Notes under the pieces: model-generated | What the model was told of the DNA's origin: nothing | Seen by the model: the letters and a program-made list of their open reading frames with translations, nothing else | The model's database searches: none | NCBI RefSeq assembly: GCF_019278465.1 | Contig: NZ_CP058983.1 | Span: forward strand, 992,001 to 1,056,000 | Reading direction: 5' to 3' | DNA length: 64,000 bases | Origin: Tenacibaculum sp. AHE14PA | GTDB taxonomy: Bacteria > Bacteroidota > Bacteroidia > Flavobacteriales > Flavobacteriaceae | Part shown: one piece after another, positions 35,084 to 44,592 of the stretch | Position numbering within the stretch: the first letter of the stretch is position 1 | Layout of the letters: each line of letters starts with the position of its first letter | Made by a program: the position numbers and the translations under genes

Positions 35084-35929
35084 CTATGCTTTCTTTTCAA
35101 TAATATGAATATCTCTTTGAGGAAACGGAATTGAAATATTGTTTTCTCTAAACAATTCATCTATCTTAAATCGTAATTCGCTCTTTGGTATTTGTGCCTG
35201 AAAACTATCATTTAATGTAAAAACAAGTTTAAAATCTAAAGAACTATCTCCAAAATTTTCAAAAAATACTACTGGCTCTGGATGACTAAAAACTTTTGGA
35301 TGAGAAATTGCTGCCGATAACAATAATTTTTTAACCAACTGCACATCGCTTCCATAGGCTACACCTAATTTTACGCTTTCACGAGTTGTGGTTCCGTTTT
35401 GAGTCCAATTATACAAACTATTCGTTAAGTACTTATGATTAGGAATTACCAATACTCTATTATCAATCGTTACAGCTCTTGTAGTACGCAGTTTTATTTC
35501 TTCTACCCTACCAACTTTATCATCTAACTCTATAATATCGCCCACATGTACACTTTTATCAAGAATGATAAAAACACCAGATATAATGTCTTGAAAAAAA
35601 GTTTGCAATGCTAAACCAATACCTATTAATAATGCTGATGACGCTACTAATATAGCACTTAAATTAACTCCTGCAGAAGATAAACTTATTGAAAAAACAA
35701 TTAAATAAAGAAGCCAACTTGCAAAAGAAAAAATAGTATCAAACTTATTTTCATCCTCTTTTTCTAACCTATTCTTTACAAATTTTTTAAAATACTTAAG
35801 AATAAACCTTACTATTATAAAGGCTATAATTAACAATAAAATTGTTTTTACTGTTATATCTATTTCCTTGCCCCCTAAAGGCACTTTAATGTTTAAAAAA
35901 CTTGTGATCTCTTTTAATATATCTTTCAT
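35084..35929 (-). CDS. MscS-type mechanosensitive channel
   Basis: A 281-residue small-conductance mechanosensitive channel of the inner membrane. Three hydrophobic segments end in the pore helix SALLIGIGLALQTFFQDIISG (about 98-118), followed by the MscS beta domain (VHVGDIIELDDKVGRVEEI) and the cytoplasmic alpha/beta domain. It releases solutes on osmotic downshock. It stands between the ABC permease gene (13 bases) and the response regulator gene. Confidence 0.92.
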   Translation of the reverse strand: MKDILKEITSFLNIKVPLGGKEIDITVKTILLLIIAFIIVRFILKYFKKFVKNRLEKEDENKFDTIFSFASWLLYLIVFSISLSSAGVNLSAILVASSALLIGIGLALQTFFQDIISGVFIILDKSVHVGDIIELDDKVGRVEEIKLRTTRAVTIDNRVLVIPNHKYLTNSLYNWTQNGTTTRESVKLGVAYGSDVQLVKKLLLSAAISHPKVFSHPEPVVFFENFGDSSLDFKLVFTLNDSFQAQIPKSELRFKIDELFRENNISIPFPQRDIHIIEKKA

Positions 35930-35942
35930 TTTAAATAATTAT

Positions 35943-37265
35943 TTAACCGTTATAACGAATCCATTTCCATAAGTCTTTATACGTTGGTTTTTTACCGTAC
36001 ATTAAAATACCTACGCGGTAAATTTTTGCTGCAAACCATACAATTAGCATAAATGTAAGGATTAGGATTAACATTGATATTGCTATTTCCCACCAAGCTA
36101 CACCAAACGGAATACGCATTAACATTACAATTGGTGATGTAAAAGGAATGTATGAAAAAATTACGGATACAGGCCCATGAGGATCGTTCATTACTGTAGC
36201 GAAACCAACATATACTCCTAAAATTAAAGGCAACATTATTGGCATCATAAATTGCTGTGTATCGGTTTCATTATCAACTGCGGCTCCTACTGCAGCAAAT
36301 AATGAGCTATACAACATATAACCTCCTAAGAAATAGAAAATAAATAAGAAAAACATTTTTAACAAAGGCAACCTAAGTATTTCCTGAATAATCATTTCAC
36401 CTTTACCTCCTGCTGCTTTTTGCATCGCTTCCATTTGTTCTGCGGGTACTTTTGCAGATTGCATTTCTATCATATCAACTCCAAAAACTGATGAAGCTAC
36501 TAAACTAAATATCAACAATAAAATTCCCCAAATGAAAAATTGCAACAAACCTGCAGATGCATTACCTATAATTTTACCTAACATTAACTGAAAAGGTTTT
36601 ACTGAAGAAACAATTATTTCAATTATTCTACTTGTTTTTTCTTCAATAACACTTCGCATTACCGAAGTACCATAAATCATCACAAACATCATTAATAAAT
36701 AACCAGCTAAACCACCCATTGCAATTTTTAATCCGTTTATTAATTTAGAAGATTTTTCGCCTGAGAAATTAAACATTTTTATATCTGTCGACATTTTTGA
36801 TGCTTTAATTTGTGCTAAATCAATGCCGAATTTTGTTAATTTTTCGTTTTGCAATGTTTTATCAACCTTGCTTTCTAAATTCCCCATGATTGACATACTT
36901 GGCGAATCTTTTGAGAAAAACTCAATTGAATTTGCCAATACTTCCAAGCTATCTATTTCAGGGATGTATAGCGCTCCGTAATAATCACCATCTTCTACCT
37001 TCTTTTTAGATTCTTCAATTCCGAGTGCTGTAAAATCTTCGTATTTAACTGTTTTAGAATCTTTAAAGATATCTTTAGAAAACAAACCTGACTCATCTAC
37101 ATAAACTATTTTCTTAACTTTTTCGTCATTTTTTTTCATCAAGAAAAAAACCAGCGCACCCATACCAATCATTAATAACGGACTTAAAAAAGTCATCATT
37201 ATAAACGATTTATTTCTAACCTTAGCAATGAACTCACGTTCTATAATTAATCGTAATCTGCTCAT
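35943..37265 (-). CDS. ABC-2 type transporter permease (NatB-like)
   Basis: A 440-residue permease with an N-terminal membrane helix (FIMMTFLSPLLMIGMGALVFFL), a large extracytoplasmic domain (about 45-180) and five further spans starting about residue 183. The segment SVIEEKTSRIIEIIVSSVKPFQLMLGK is the ABC-2 signature. It is cotranscribed with the ATPase gene only three bases upstream. Possible role in Na+ or drug export; substrate not determined. Confidence 0.9.
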   Translation of the reverse strand: MSRLRLIIEREFIAKVRNKSFIMMTFLSPLLMIGMGALVFFLMKKNDEKVKKIVYVDESGLFSKDIFKDSKTVKYEDFTALGIEESKKKVEDGDYYGALYIPEIDSLEVLANSIEFFSKDSPSMSIMGNLESKVDKTLQNEKLTKFGIDLAQIKASKMSTDIKMFNFSGEKSSKLINGLKIAMGGLAGYLLMMFVMIYGTSVMRSVIEEKTSRIIEIIVSSVKPFQLMLGKIIGNASAGLLQFFIWGILLLIFSLVASSVFGVDMIEMQSAKVPAEQMEAMQKAAGGKGEMIIQEILRLPLLKMFFLFIFYFLGGYMLYSSLFAAVGAAVDNETDTQQFMMPIMLPLILGVYVGFATVMNDPHGPVSVIFSYIPFTSPIVMLMRIPFGVAWWEIAISMLILILTFMLIVWFAAKIYRVGILMYGKKPTYKDLWKWIRYNG

Positions 37266-37268
37266 CTT

Positions 37269-38198
37269 TTAATTGTTTTTATTTACTGCCTGAATAAAAA
37301 TATCGTTGGCACTTGGTATTAATTCAACAAAATGCTGTACTTGTCCTTGGGTTGTTAAAAATGACAATAAATCATTTGCTGAATTACCGTTGGTTAATTG
37401 TACATTTAATTTTAATCCATCATTTAACAATTTAAAATCAGCTGGTAGCACATTAAAGCTCTCTTTCAACTTAGCTTCAACATCTTTCGGATTTGCCGTG
37501 TTTACACCTACCTGAAAAGTATTTGTTCTAAACTCTTTTTTAATATCATCTAACTTACCGTCTAAAATCTTGTTAGATTTATCTATTAAAGCAATATAAT
37601 CACACATTTCCTCTACAGATTCCATTCTGTGTGTAGAAAATATTATGGTTGCTCCTTCATCGCGAAGTTGTAAAATTTCTTTTGCTATTAATTGTGCATT
37701 AATCGGGTCGAAACCAGAAAAAGGCTCATCAAAAATTAATAATTTGGGCTGATGTAATACCGTTACGATGAACTGTATTTTTTGTGCCATTCCTTTAGAA
37801 AGCTCTTCAATTTTTTTATTCCACCAAGCACCAATATCAAATTTATCAAACCAATATTTCAGTCGTTTTTTGGCTTCAGCTTTACTCAATCCTTTTAACT
37901 GTGCTAAATACAAAGCTTGCTCACCAACTTTCATCGATTTATACAAACCACGTTCTTCTGGTAAATAACCAATATACTCTATATGATTAGGAGCTAGTTT
38001 TTCTCCATCTAAAATAATTTCACCACTGTCAGGCATTGTAATTTGATTAATGATTCTAATCAAAGATGTTTTTCCTGCTCCGTTTGGTCCTAAAAGCCCG
38101 AAAACGCTTCCTTTAGGAATTTGCAATGACACATTATTCAACGCCGTATAATCACCGTAACGCTTTACTACATTATTAATTTCTAATAAATTATTCAT
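37269..38198 (-). CDS. ABC transporter ATP-binding protein (NatA-like)
   Basis: A 309-residue ATPase with Walker A GPNGAGKTS (about 38), signature LSKGMAQKIQ (about 136), Walker B LLIFDEPFSGFDP and switch His in STHRMES. A C-terminal domain of about 80 residues follows the ATPase core, as in NatA/DrrA-like exporters. It heads the minus-strand run ATPase-permease-MscS-response regulator. A TAAGTTTG box lies 47 bases upstream. Confidence 0.93.
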   Translation of the reverse strand: MNNLLEINNVVKRYGDYTALNNVSLQIPKGSVFGLLGPNGAGKTSLIRIINQITMPDSGEIILDGEKLAPNHIEYIGYLPEERGLYKSMKVGEQALYLAQLKGLSKAEAKKRLKYWFDKFDIGAWWNKKIEELSKGMAQKIQFIVTVLHQPKLLIFDEPFSGFDPINAQLIAKEILQLRDEGATIIFSTHRMESVEEMCDYIALIDKSNKILDGKLDDIKKEFRTNTFQVGVNTANPKDVEAKLKESFNVLPADFKLLNDGLKLNVQLTNGNSANDLLSFLTTQGQVQHFVELIPSANDIFIQAVNKNN

Positions 38199-38244
38199 CG
38201 ATTTTATAGTTGATTAGCTGCTGTTTGTCGCAAACCAGCAATGA

Positions 38245-38252
38245 CAAACTTA
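38245..38252 (-). promoter_or_regulatory. -7 element TAAGTTTG of the ABC operon
   Basis: The minus strand reads TAAGTTTG 47 bases before the ATPase start codon. It shares the divergent intergenic region with the marR-fad promoter. Confidence 0.45.
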
Positions 38253-38320
38253 CATATTTTTACATTGATTAGTAACATCTTTAAAGCAAACGTTACATAT
38301 TAATTCAGTGTTAAATTTAC

Positions 38321-38361
38321 TATGCACGCATAACTTTTTTCAAAAATACTATGCATGCATA
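38321..38361 (+). promoter_or_regulatory. Two candidate MarR operators upstream of marR
   Basis: TATGCACGCATA (38321-38332) and the perfect palindrome TATGCATGCATA (38350-38361) are near-identical 12-mers, 29 bases centre to centre, each in the context ACTATGCnnGCATAA. The second ends 11 bases before the -7 box of marR. Their position over the -33 region suits repression of the marR-fad operon by its own product. Confidence 0.65.
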
Positions 38362-38372
38362 ATAAATTTCTG

Positions 38373-38380
38373 TATCTTTG
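38373..38380 (+). promoter_or_regulatory. -7 element TATCTTTG of marR, leaderless start
   Basis: TATCTTTG ends only seven bases before the marR ATG (38388), so the transcript would begin within a few bases of the start codon. Confidence 0.6.
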
Positions 38381-38387
38381 GCTTCAC

Positions 38388-38846
38388 ATGGATAAAAATA
38401 AATCAATAGATCACCAACTAAGAGCCACATGGCAAGCTGTTGCAAAAATGTACAATGAGCAAGCTGCAAAGCATGACAGTACGATGGCAACTGCTTTTGT
38501 TTTATTGAATATAGATTTTGAAAAAGGAACTCCATCAACTGCTTTAGGTCCGTTAATGGGAATGGAGCCTACAAGCCTTTCTAGGTTATTAAAAACAATG
38601 GAAGATAAAGGTGTTGTTTGCAGAGAAAAAAGTCCTACCGATGGAAGAAGCGTTATTATAAAACTTACAGATTACGGTAAAGAAATGCGTCAAATTTCAA
38701 AAGGTCATGTCTATCAATTTAACAACGAAGTACGAAAACATATTACTGAAGAAGAATTAAATTTATTTTTTAAAGTAACAACAACCATAAACAAACTTAT
38801 TACAGAAAAAACGGTATATAATAGTACCAATAAAAAAGCTGTATAA
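38388..38846 (+). CDS. MarR family transcriptional regulator of the fad operon
   Basis: A 152-residue winged-helix regulator: MEPTSLSRLLKTMEDKGVVCRE (recognition helix, about residues 62-83) and SPTDGRSVIIKLTDYGKEM (wing). I start at ATG 38388; the frame extends 11 codons upstream but through the promoter box. It is directly upstream of fadN-fadA-fadE, and paired palindromes precede it, so it probably represses the operon and itself and is released by an acyl-CoA or fatty acid. The ligand is inferred. Confidence 0.88.
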   Translation: MDKNKSIDHQLRATWQAVAKMYNEQAAKHDSTMATAFVLLNIDFEKGTPSTALGPLMGMEPTSLSRLLKTMEDKGVVCREKSPTDGRSVIIKLTDYGKEMRQISKGHVYQFNNEVRKHITEEELNLFFKVTTTINKLITEKTVYNSTNKKAV

Positions 38847-38864
38847 AAACAAACCTATAAACAA

Positions 38865-41270
38865 ATGACAAGAAGAATTAAAAAAGTAGCAATCGTCGGT
38901 TCTGGAATTATGGGAAGCGGTATTGCTTGTCATTTTGCTAACATTGGCGTTGAAGTCTTATTATTAGACATTGTTCCTAGAGAACTTAACGACAAAGAAA
39001 AAGCAAAAGGACTTACGTTAGAAGACAAAGCTGTTCGTAATCGTTTGGTTAATGACGCTTTAACAGCTTCTTTAAAATCAAAGCCATCTCCTATTTATAA
39101 AAAAGAATTTGCAAGTAGAATTACTACTGGAAATTTAGAGGATGACATTGCTAAAGTTGCCGATGTAGATTGGATTATGGAAGTTGTTGTTGAACGATTA
39201 GATATTAAAAAAATCGTTTTCGAAAAATTAGAAAAATATCGTACTCCTGGTACTTTAATTACTTCTAATACTTCAGGTATTCCTATCAAATTTATGAATG
39301 AAGGAAGAAGTGAAGATTTTCAAAAGCACTTTGCGGTAACTCACTTTTTTAACCCTCCACGTTATTTAAAATTATTCGAAGTTGTTCCTGGTCCTGATTG
39401 TAAACAAGAAGTAACTGACTTCTTAATGGATTACGGTTCTAAATTCTTAGGAAAAACTTCAGTATTAGCTAAAGATACACCTGCTTTTATTGGTAACAGA
39501 ATTGGAATCTTCGGAATTCAATCTTTATTTCACCAAGTAAAAGAATTAGGGTTAACTGTTGAAGAAGTTGATAAATTAACCGGTCCGGTGATCGGTCGCC
39601 CAAAATCAGCAACTTTCAGAACTGTTGATGTTGTTGGTTTAGATACTTTAGTACATGTTGCTAACGGTATTTATGAAAACTGCCCTAACGACGAAGCTCA
39701 CGAATTATTTAAACTACCAGGTTTCATTAACACTATGATGGACAATAAATGGTTAGGAAGTAAAACAGGGCAAGGTTTCTATAAGAAATCAGTAAATGCT
39801 GAAGGAAAGAAAGAAATTTTAACGTTAGATTTAGATACGATGGAATATCGTTCTAAAAAACGTGCTTCTTTTGCTACTTTAGAATTAACAAAAACTATTG
39901 ACAAACCAATTGATCGCTTTAAAGTATTAGTTGGCGGAAAAGATAAAGCGGGTGAATTTTACCGTAAAAACTTCGCAGCAATGTTTGCGTATGTTCAAAA
40001 TAGAATTCCAGAAATTTCTGACGAATTATATAAGATTGACGATGCTATGAAAGCTGGTTTCGGTTGGGAAAATGGACCTTTCGAAATTTGGGATGCTGTA
40101 GGTGTAGAAAAAGGTATCGAATTAATAAAAGCTGAAGGAAAAGAGCCAGCTGCTTGGGTTACCGAAATGGTAGCTAAAGGAGAAACTTCTTTCTATACAG
40201 TTAAAGAAGGAGCAACTTACTTTTATGATGTTACTTCTAAAGCACAAACTAAAAAGCCAGGTCAAGATTCATTTATCATCTTAGATAATATTCGTAAAAC
40301 TACCGAAGTATTTAAAAACTCAGGAGTTGTTATTGAAGATTTAGGAAATGGAATCTTAAACTGTGAATTCCAATCTAAAATGAACACCATTGGTGGCGAT
40401 GTTTTAGCTGGATTAAATAAAGCGATTGACTTAGCTGAAAAAGATTTCCAAGGATTAGTTGTTGGTAACCAAGGAGCAAACTTCTCGGTTGGAGCAAATA
40501 TCGGAATGATTTTTATGATGGCTGTAGAGCAAGAATATGACGAATTAAACATGGCTATCAAGTATTTTCAAGATACAATGATGCGCATGCGCTACTCTTC
40601 TATTCCTACAATTGCTGCACCACATGGTATGTCTTTAGGTGGTGGATGTGAATTATCATTACACTCAGATAAAGTAGTTGCCGCTGCTGAAACCTATATG
40701 GGATTAGTCGAATTTGGTGTTGGAGTTATCCCTGGTGGTGGTGGTTCTAAAGAAATGGCCTTACGTGCTTCTGACACTTTCCGTACCGGAGATGTTCAGT
40801 TAAACGTATTACAAGAGTATTTCTTAACTATTGGTATGGCTAAAGTAAGTACTTCTGCTTATGAAGCTTTCGATTTAGGATTATTAGAAAAAGGAAAAGA
40901 TGTAGTTGTTGTAAACAGAGAACGTCAAATTGCTGAAGCTAAAAAGCACGCTGTATTAATGGCTGAAGCTGGTTATACACAACCTGCTGCACGTAAAGAT
41001 GTATTAGTTCTTGGTAAACAAGCATTAGGTGCATTTATGGTAGCAACGGATTCTATGCAAGCAAGTAATTTTATATCAGAACACGATCAGAAGATTGCAA
41101 ATAAATTAGCCTACGTAATGGCTGGTGGAGATTTATCAGAACCAACAAAAGTTTCTGAACAGTATTTATTAAACCTAGAACGCGAAGCTTTCTTAAGTTT
41201 ATGTTCAGAGCGCAAAACATTAGAGCGTATTCAGCACATGTTAAAAACTGGTAAACCATTAAGAAACTAA
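38865..41270 (+). CDS. fadN: 3-hydroxyacyl-CoA dehydrogenase / enoyl-CoA hydratase, FadN type
   Basis: An 801-residue bifunctional beta-oxidation enzyme with the dehydrogenase first (NAD motif VGSGIMGSGIACHFAN, residues 9-24; HFFNPPRYLKLFEVVPG near 163) and an enoyl-CoA hydratase domain last (NQGANFSVGANIGM near 541; GMSLGGGCELSLHS near 588; GVGVIPGGGGSKEMALR near 622). This order and the ending KTGKPLRN match FadN of Bacillus, not FadB/FadJ of E. coli. With fadA five bases downstream and fadE next, the fadN-A-E order of Bacillus is reproduced. Confidence 0.93.
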   Translation: MTRRIKKVAIVGSGIMGSGIACHFANIGVEVLLLDIVPRELNDKEKAKGLTLEDKAVRNRLVNDALTASLKSKPSPIYKKEFASRITTGNLEDDIAKVADVDWIMEVVVERLDIKKIVFEKLEKYRTPGTLITSNTSGIPIKFMNEGRSEDFQKHFAVTHFFNPPRYLKLFEVVPGPDCKQEVTDFLMDYGSKFLGKTSVLAKDTPAFIGNRIGIFGIQSLFHQVKELGLTVEEVDKLTGPVIGRPKSATFRTVDVVGLDTLVHVANGIYENCPNDEAHELFKLPGFINTMMDNKWLGSKTGQGFYKKSVNAEGKKEILTLDLDTMEYRSKKRASFATLELTKTIDKPIDRFKVLVGGKDKAGEFYRKNFAAMFAYVQNRIPEISDELYKIDDAMKAGFGWENGPFEIWDAVGVEKGIELIKAEGKEPAAWVTEMVAKGETSFYTVKEGATYFYDVTSKAQTKKPGQDSFIILDNIRKTTEVFKNSGVVIEDLGNGILNCEFQSKMNTIGGDVLAGLNKAIDLAEKDFQGLVVGNQGANFSVGANIGMIFMMAVEQEYDELNMAIKYFQDTMMRMRYSSIPTIAAPHGMSLGGGCELSLHSDKVVAAAETYMGLVEFGVGVIPGGGGSKEMALRASDTFRTGDVQLNVLQEYFLTIGMAKVSTSAYEAFDLGLLEKGKDVVVVNRERQIAEAKKHAVLMAEAGYTQPAARKDVLVLGKQALGAFMVATDSMQASNFISEHDQKIANKLAYVMAGGDLSEPTKVSEQYLLNLEREAFLSLCSERKTLERIQHMLKTGKPLRN

Positions 41271-41275
41271 GAAAT

Positions 41276-42466
41276 ATGAAAACAGCATATATAGTAAAAG
41301 GATATAGAACCGCCATAGCAAAGTCTAAAAGAGGTGCGTTCAGATTTAAAAGAGCTGATGAATTAGCTGCTGAAACTATCGAATATATGATGGAGCAGTT
41401 ACCTGATTTTGACAAAAGTCGTATCGACGATGTAATTGTTGGTAATGCAATGCCAGAAGGTTCTCAAGGTTTAAATATGGCACGTTTAATCTCTTTAATG
41501 GGATTAAAAACAGAGGATGTTCCTGGAGTAACCGTAAACCGTTTTTGTTCTTCAGGAATAGAAACTATTAGTATGGCAGTTGCAAAAATTCAATCAGGAA
41601 TGGCTGAATGTATTATTGCAGGTGGAGCTGAAAGTATGAGTTCTGTACCAATGACAGGATTTAAACCAGAATTAAACTACGATACAGTTGCAGCTGGTCA
41701 TGCAGATTATTACTGGGGTATGGGAAATACTGCAGAAGAAGTTGCTAAGAAATACAACGTTTCTCGTAAAGACCAAGATGAGTTTGCTTTACAATCTCAT
41801 TTAAAAGCATTAAAAGCACAAGAAGAAAACCGTTTTCAAGATCAAATTGTTCCTATTAAAGTTGAAGAAACTTATGTAGATGCAAACGGAAAACGCGCAA
41901 CAAGAGAATATACAGTAACCAAAGATGAAGGACCTCGTAAAGGATCTAACATTGCAGGTTTAGAACGTTTAAAGCCAGTATTTGCTACGAACGGAAGTGT
42001 TACTGCTGGTAACTCATCTCAAACAAGTGATGGTGCTGCCTTTTTAATGGTTATGAGTGAAGATATGGTGAAAGAATTAAACCTTAAACCAATTGCTCGT
42101 ATGGTAAGTTATGCTGCCGCTGGAGTACCACCTAGAATTATGGGAATCGGACCAGTTGCTGCAATTCCAAAAGCATTAAAGCAAGCAGGATTAAAACAAG
42201 AAGATATTAGCTTAATTGAATTGAACGAAGCATTTGCTTCGCAATCATTAGCTGTAATTCGCGAATTAGGATTAGATGCAGACATCATTAATGTAAATGG
42301 TGGAGCAATTGCATTAGGACACCCATTAGGATGTACTGGAGCAAAATTATCTGTTCAATTATTCGACGAAATGCGCAAGCGTAATATGCAAGGAAAATAC
42401 GGAATGGTAACAATGTGTGTAGGTACTGGTCAAGGTGCTGCAGGTATTTTCGAATTCTTAAACTAA
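41276..42466 (+). CDS. fadA: Acetyl-CoA C-acyltransferase (3-ketoacyl-CoA thiolase)
   Basis: A 396-residue thiolase cleaving 3-ketoacyl-CoA with CoA. The nucleophilic Cys is in VNRFCSSGIETISMA (about residue 89), the His/Cys pair in GGAIALGHPLGCTGAK (about 345) and VTMCVGTGQGAAG (about 380). It begins five bases after fadN and is followed by fadE after 18 bases. Confidence 0.95.
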   Translation: MKTAYIVKGYRTAIAKSKRGAFRFKRADELAAETIEYMMEQLPDFDKSRIDDVIVGNAMPEGSQGLNMARLISLMGLKTEDVPGVTVNRFCSSGIETISMAVAKIQSGMAECIIAGGAESMSSVPMTGFKPELNYDTVAAGHADYYWGMGNTAEEVAKKYNVSRKDQDEFALQSHLKALKAQEENRFQDQIVPIKVEETYVDANGKRATREYTVTKDEGPRKGSNIAGLERLKPVFATNGSVTAGNSSQTSDGAAFLMVMSEDMVKELNLKPIARMVSYAAAGVPPRIMGIGPVAAIPKALKQAGLKQEDISLIELNEAFASQSLAVIRELGLDADIINVNGGAIALGHPLGCTGAKLSVQLFDEMRKRNMQGKYGMVTMCVGTGQGAAGIFEFLN

Positions 42467-42484
42467 CAACAAAAAATAACAAAA

Positions 42485-44281
42485 ATGGCAGATTTATTAA
42501 GAGGAGGTCAATTCCTTGTAAAAGAAACAAAATGTGAAGATATATTCACACCAGAAGATTTTTCTGAAGAACAAGTAATGATGAAAGAAGCGGTTAAAGA
42601 ATTTAACGACCGTGAAATCATTCCTCATAAAGTACGTTTCGAACAGAAAGATTATGCTTTAACCGAAGAAACTATGCGTAAAGCTGGTGAATTAGGTTTC
42701 TTAGGTGTGTCTGTTCCTGAAGCTTATGGCGGATTAGGAATGGGATTTGTTTCTACCATGTTAACTTGTGATTATATCTCAAGTGGTACAGGTTCTTTTA
42801 GTACTGCTTTTGGTGCGCATACAGGTATTGGTACAATGCCAATTACTTTATATGGTACCGAAGAACAAAAACAAAAATTTGTTCCTGCTTTAGCAATGGG
42901 TGAGCGTTTTGGTGCTTACTGCTTAACAGAGCCAGGTGCTGGATCGGATGCAAACTCTGGTAAAACAACTGCCGAGTTAACTGAAGACGGAAAAAACTAT
43001 AAGATCAACGGTCAAAAAATGTGGATTTCGAATGCAGGTTTTGCTGAGATTTTTATCGTTTTTGCTCGTATTGGTGATGACAAAAATATTACTGGTTTTA
43101 TCTTAGAATATGACAAAGCAAATCCTAACGGAGTCACTTTAGGTGAAGAAGAACACAAATTAGGTATTCGTGCCTCTTCTACGCGTCAAGTATTCTTTAG
43201 CGATACTTTAGTACCGGTAGAAAATATGTTATCTACTCGTGGTGGTGGTTTTAAAATCGCTATGAATGCATTAAATGTAGGTCGTATTAAATTAGCCGCT
43301 GCTTGTTTAGATTCTCAAAGAAGAGTAATCACTTACGCTACACAATATGCTACAGAACGTAAGCAATTTAAAACTCCTATTGCAGAGTTTGGTGCTATAA
43401 AAATGAAATTAGCTGAAATGGCAACTAATTCTTACGTAGGTGAATCTGCGTCGTATAGAGCTGCTAAAAATATTGAAGACAGAATTTCAATGCGTGAAGC
43501 AGAAGGAAGCAGTCATCAAGAAGCTGAATTAAAAGGTGTTGAAGAATATGCAATCGAATGTTCTATCTTAAAAGTTGCTGTTTCTGAAGATGTACAAGAT
43601 TGTGCTGATGAAGGAATTCAGATTTTTGGAGGAATGGGATTCTCAGAAGAAACTCCAATGGAGTCTGCTTGGAGAGATGCTCGTATTGCTCGTATTTACG
43701 AAGGAACTAACGAAATTAACAGATTACTTTCTGTTGGTATGTTAGTAAAGAAAGCAATGAAAGGTCATGTTGATTTATTAGGGCCAGCAACAGCTGTTGG
43801 TAACGAATTATTAGGTATTCCTTCTTTTGATACTCCAGATTACTCAGAGTTATTTGCTGAAGAAAAAGAAATCATCGCGAAGCTTAAAAAAGTATTCTTA
43901 ATGGTTGCCGGTGGTGCCATTCAAAAATACGGACCAGACTTAGAACAGCACCAACAATTATTAACTGCTGCTTCTAATATTTTAATTGAAGTTTACATGG
44001 CAGAATCTGCTATTTTAAGAACTGAAAAGAATGCAAAACGTTCTGGTGAAGCTTCTCAAAAAGAGCAAATTGCAATGTCTCAGTTATATTTATACAACGC
44101 TGTAGATATCATTATCAAAAATGCTAAAGAAGGAATTATTTCTTTTGCAGAAGGTGATGAGCAACGTATGATGTTAATGGGTCTTAAGCGTTTTACAAAG
44201 TACGCAAACTACCCTAACGTAGTTGAGTTACGTAACACTATTGCAGAAAAATTAAAAGCAGAAAATAAGTACTGCTTCTAA
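42485..44281 (+). CDS. fadE: Acyl-CoA dehydrogenase, FadE type
   Basis: A 598-residue acyl-CoA dehydrogenase. FAD/substrate loops AYCLTEPGAGSDANSGKTTA and MWISNAGFAEIF (about 135-200) are intact, and the catalytic Glu is in RIARIYEGTNEINRLL (about 410). The additional C-terminal domain of about 180 residues is typical of the FadE form encoded with fadN and fadA. It catalyses the first step of fatty-acid beta-oxidation. It ends the operon; a terminator lies 145 bases downstream. Confidence 0.94.
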   Translation: MADLLRGGQFLVKETKCEDIFTPEDFSEEQVMMKEAVKEFNDREIIPHKVRFEQKDYALTEETMRKAGELGFLGVSVPEAYGGLGMGFVSTMLTCDYISSGTGSFSTAFGAHTGIGTMPITLYGTEEQKQKFVPALAMGERFGAYCLTEPGAGSDANSGKTTAELTEDGKNYKINGQKMWISNAGFAEIFIVFARIGDDKNITGFILEYDKANPNGVTLGEEEHKLGIRASSTRQVFFSDTLVPVENMLSTRGGGFKIAMNALNVGRIKLAAACLDSQRRVITYATQYATERKQFKTPIAEFGAIKMKLAEMATNSYVGESASYRAAKNIEDRISMREAEGSSHQEAELKGVEEYAIECSILKVAVSEDVQDCADEGIQIFGGMGFSEETPMESAWRDARIARIYEGTNEINRLLSVGMLVKKAMKGHVDLLGPATAVGNELLGIPSFDTPDYSELFAEEKEIIAKLKKVFLMVAGGAIQKYGPDLEQHQQLLTAASNILIEVYMAESAILRTEKNAKRSGEASQKEQIAMSQLYLYNAVDIIIKNAKEGIISFAEGDEQRMMLMGLKRFTKYANYPNVVELRNTIAEKLKAENKYCF

Positions 44282-44592
44282 TCCTCTAAGAGGAATTAAG
44301 TAATAATATATTTCATAATTAGCCAAAGTTGTTAGCGTAACAATTTGTTATCTAACTGTAATAGCTAATTACTGATTTAAAATCTTCTTAAACTTTATAG
44401 GTTTTAGAATTTAGTTGTTTGTTTAAAGATCGTCAAATTAATTTTTGACGGTCTTTTTTTATTCCCTTAACTTTAAGTTATTAATAGTATTTTTAAACAA
44501 TAGTTTTTGTTTAAAAAAACCATCCAACAAAAAAATAAAACTTTCTTCTTATTTATAACTCAATAAGGTTACTTATAGAAACAAAACACATT
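44282..44592. other. 311-base gap after fadE
   Basis: This gap holds a fadE 3' untranslated region of about 140 bases with short nested inverted repeats (TTAGC..GCTAA around TTGTTA/TAACAA, about 44319-44367), the fadE terminator at 44425-44460, and about 130 bases of AT-rich DNA before the cyanophycinase-like gene with no clear promoter box. No gene is seen. Confidence 0.5.
44425..44460 (+). terminator. Terminator of the marR-fadNAE operon
   Basis: AAAGATCGTCAAA pairs with TTTGACGGTCTTT (one G-T pair) and is followed by a run of T. Confidence 0.82.
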
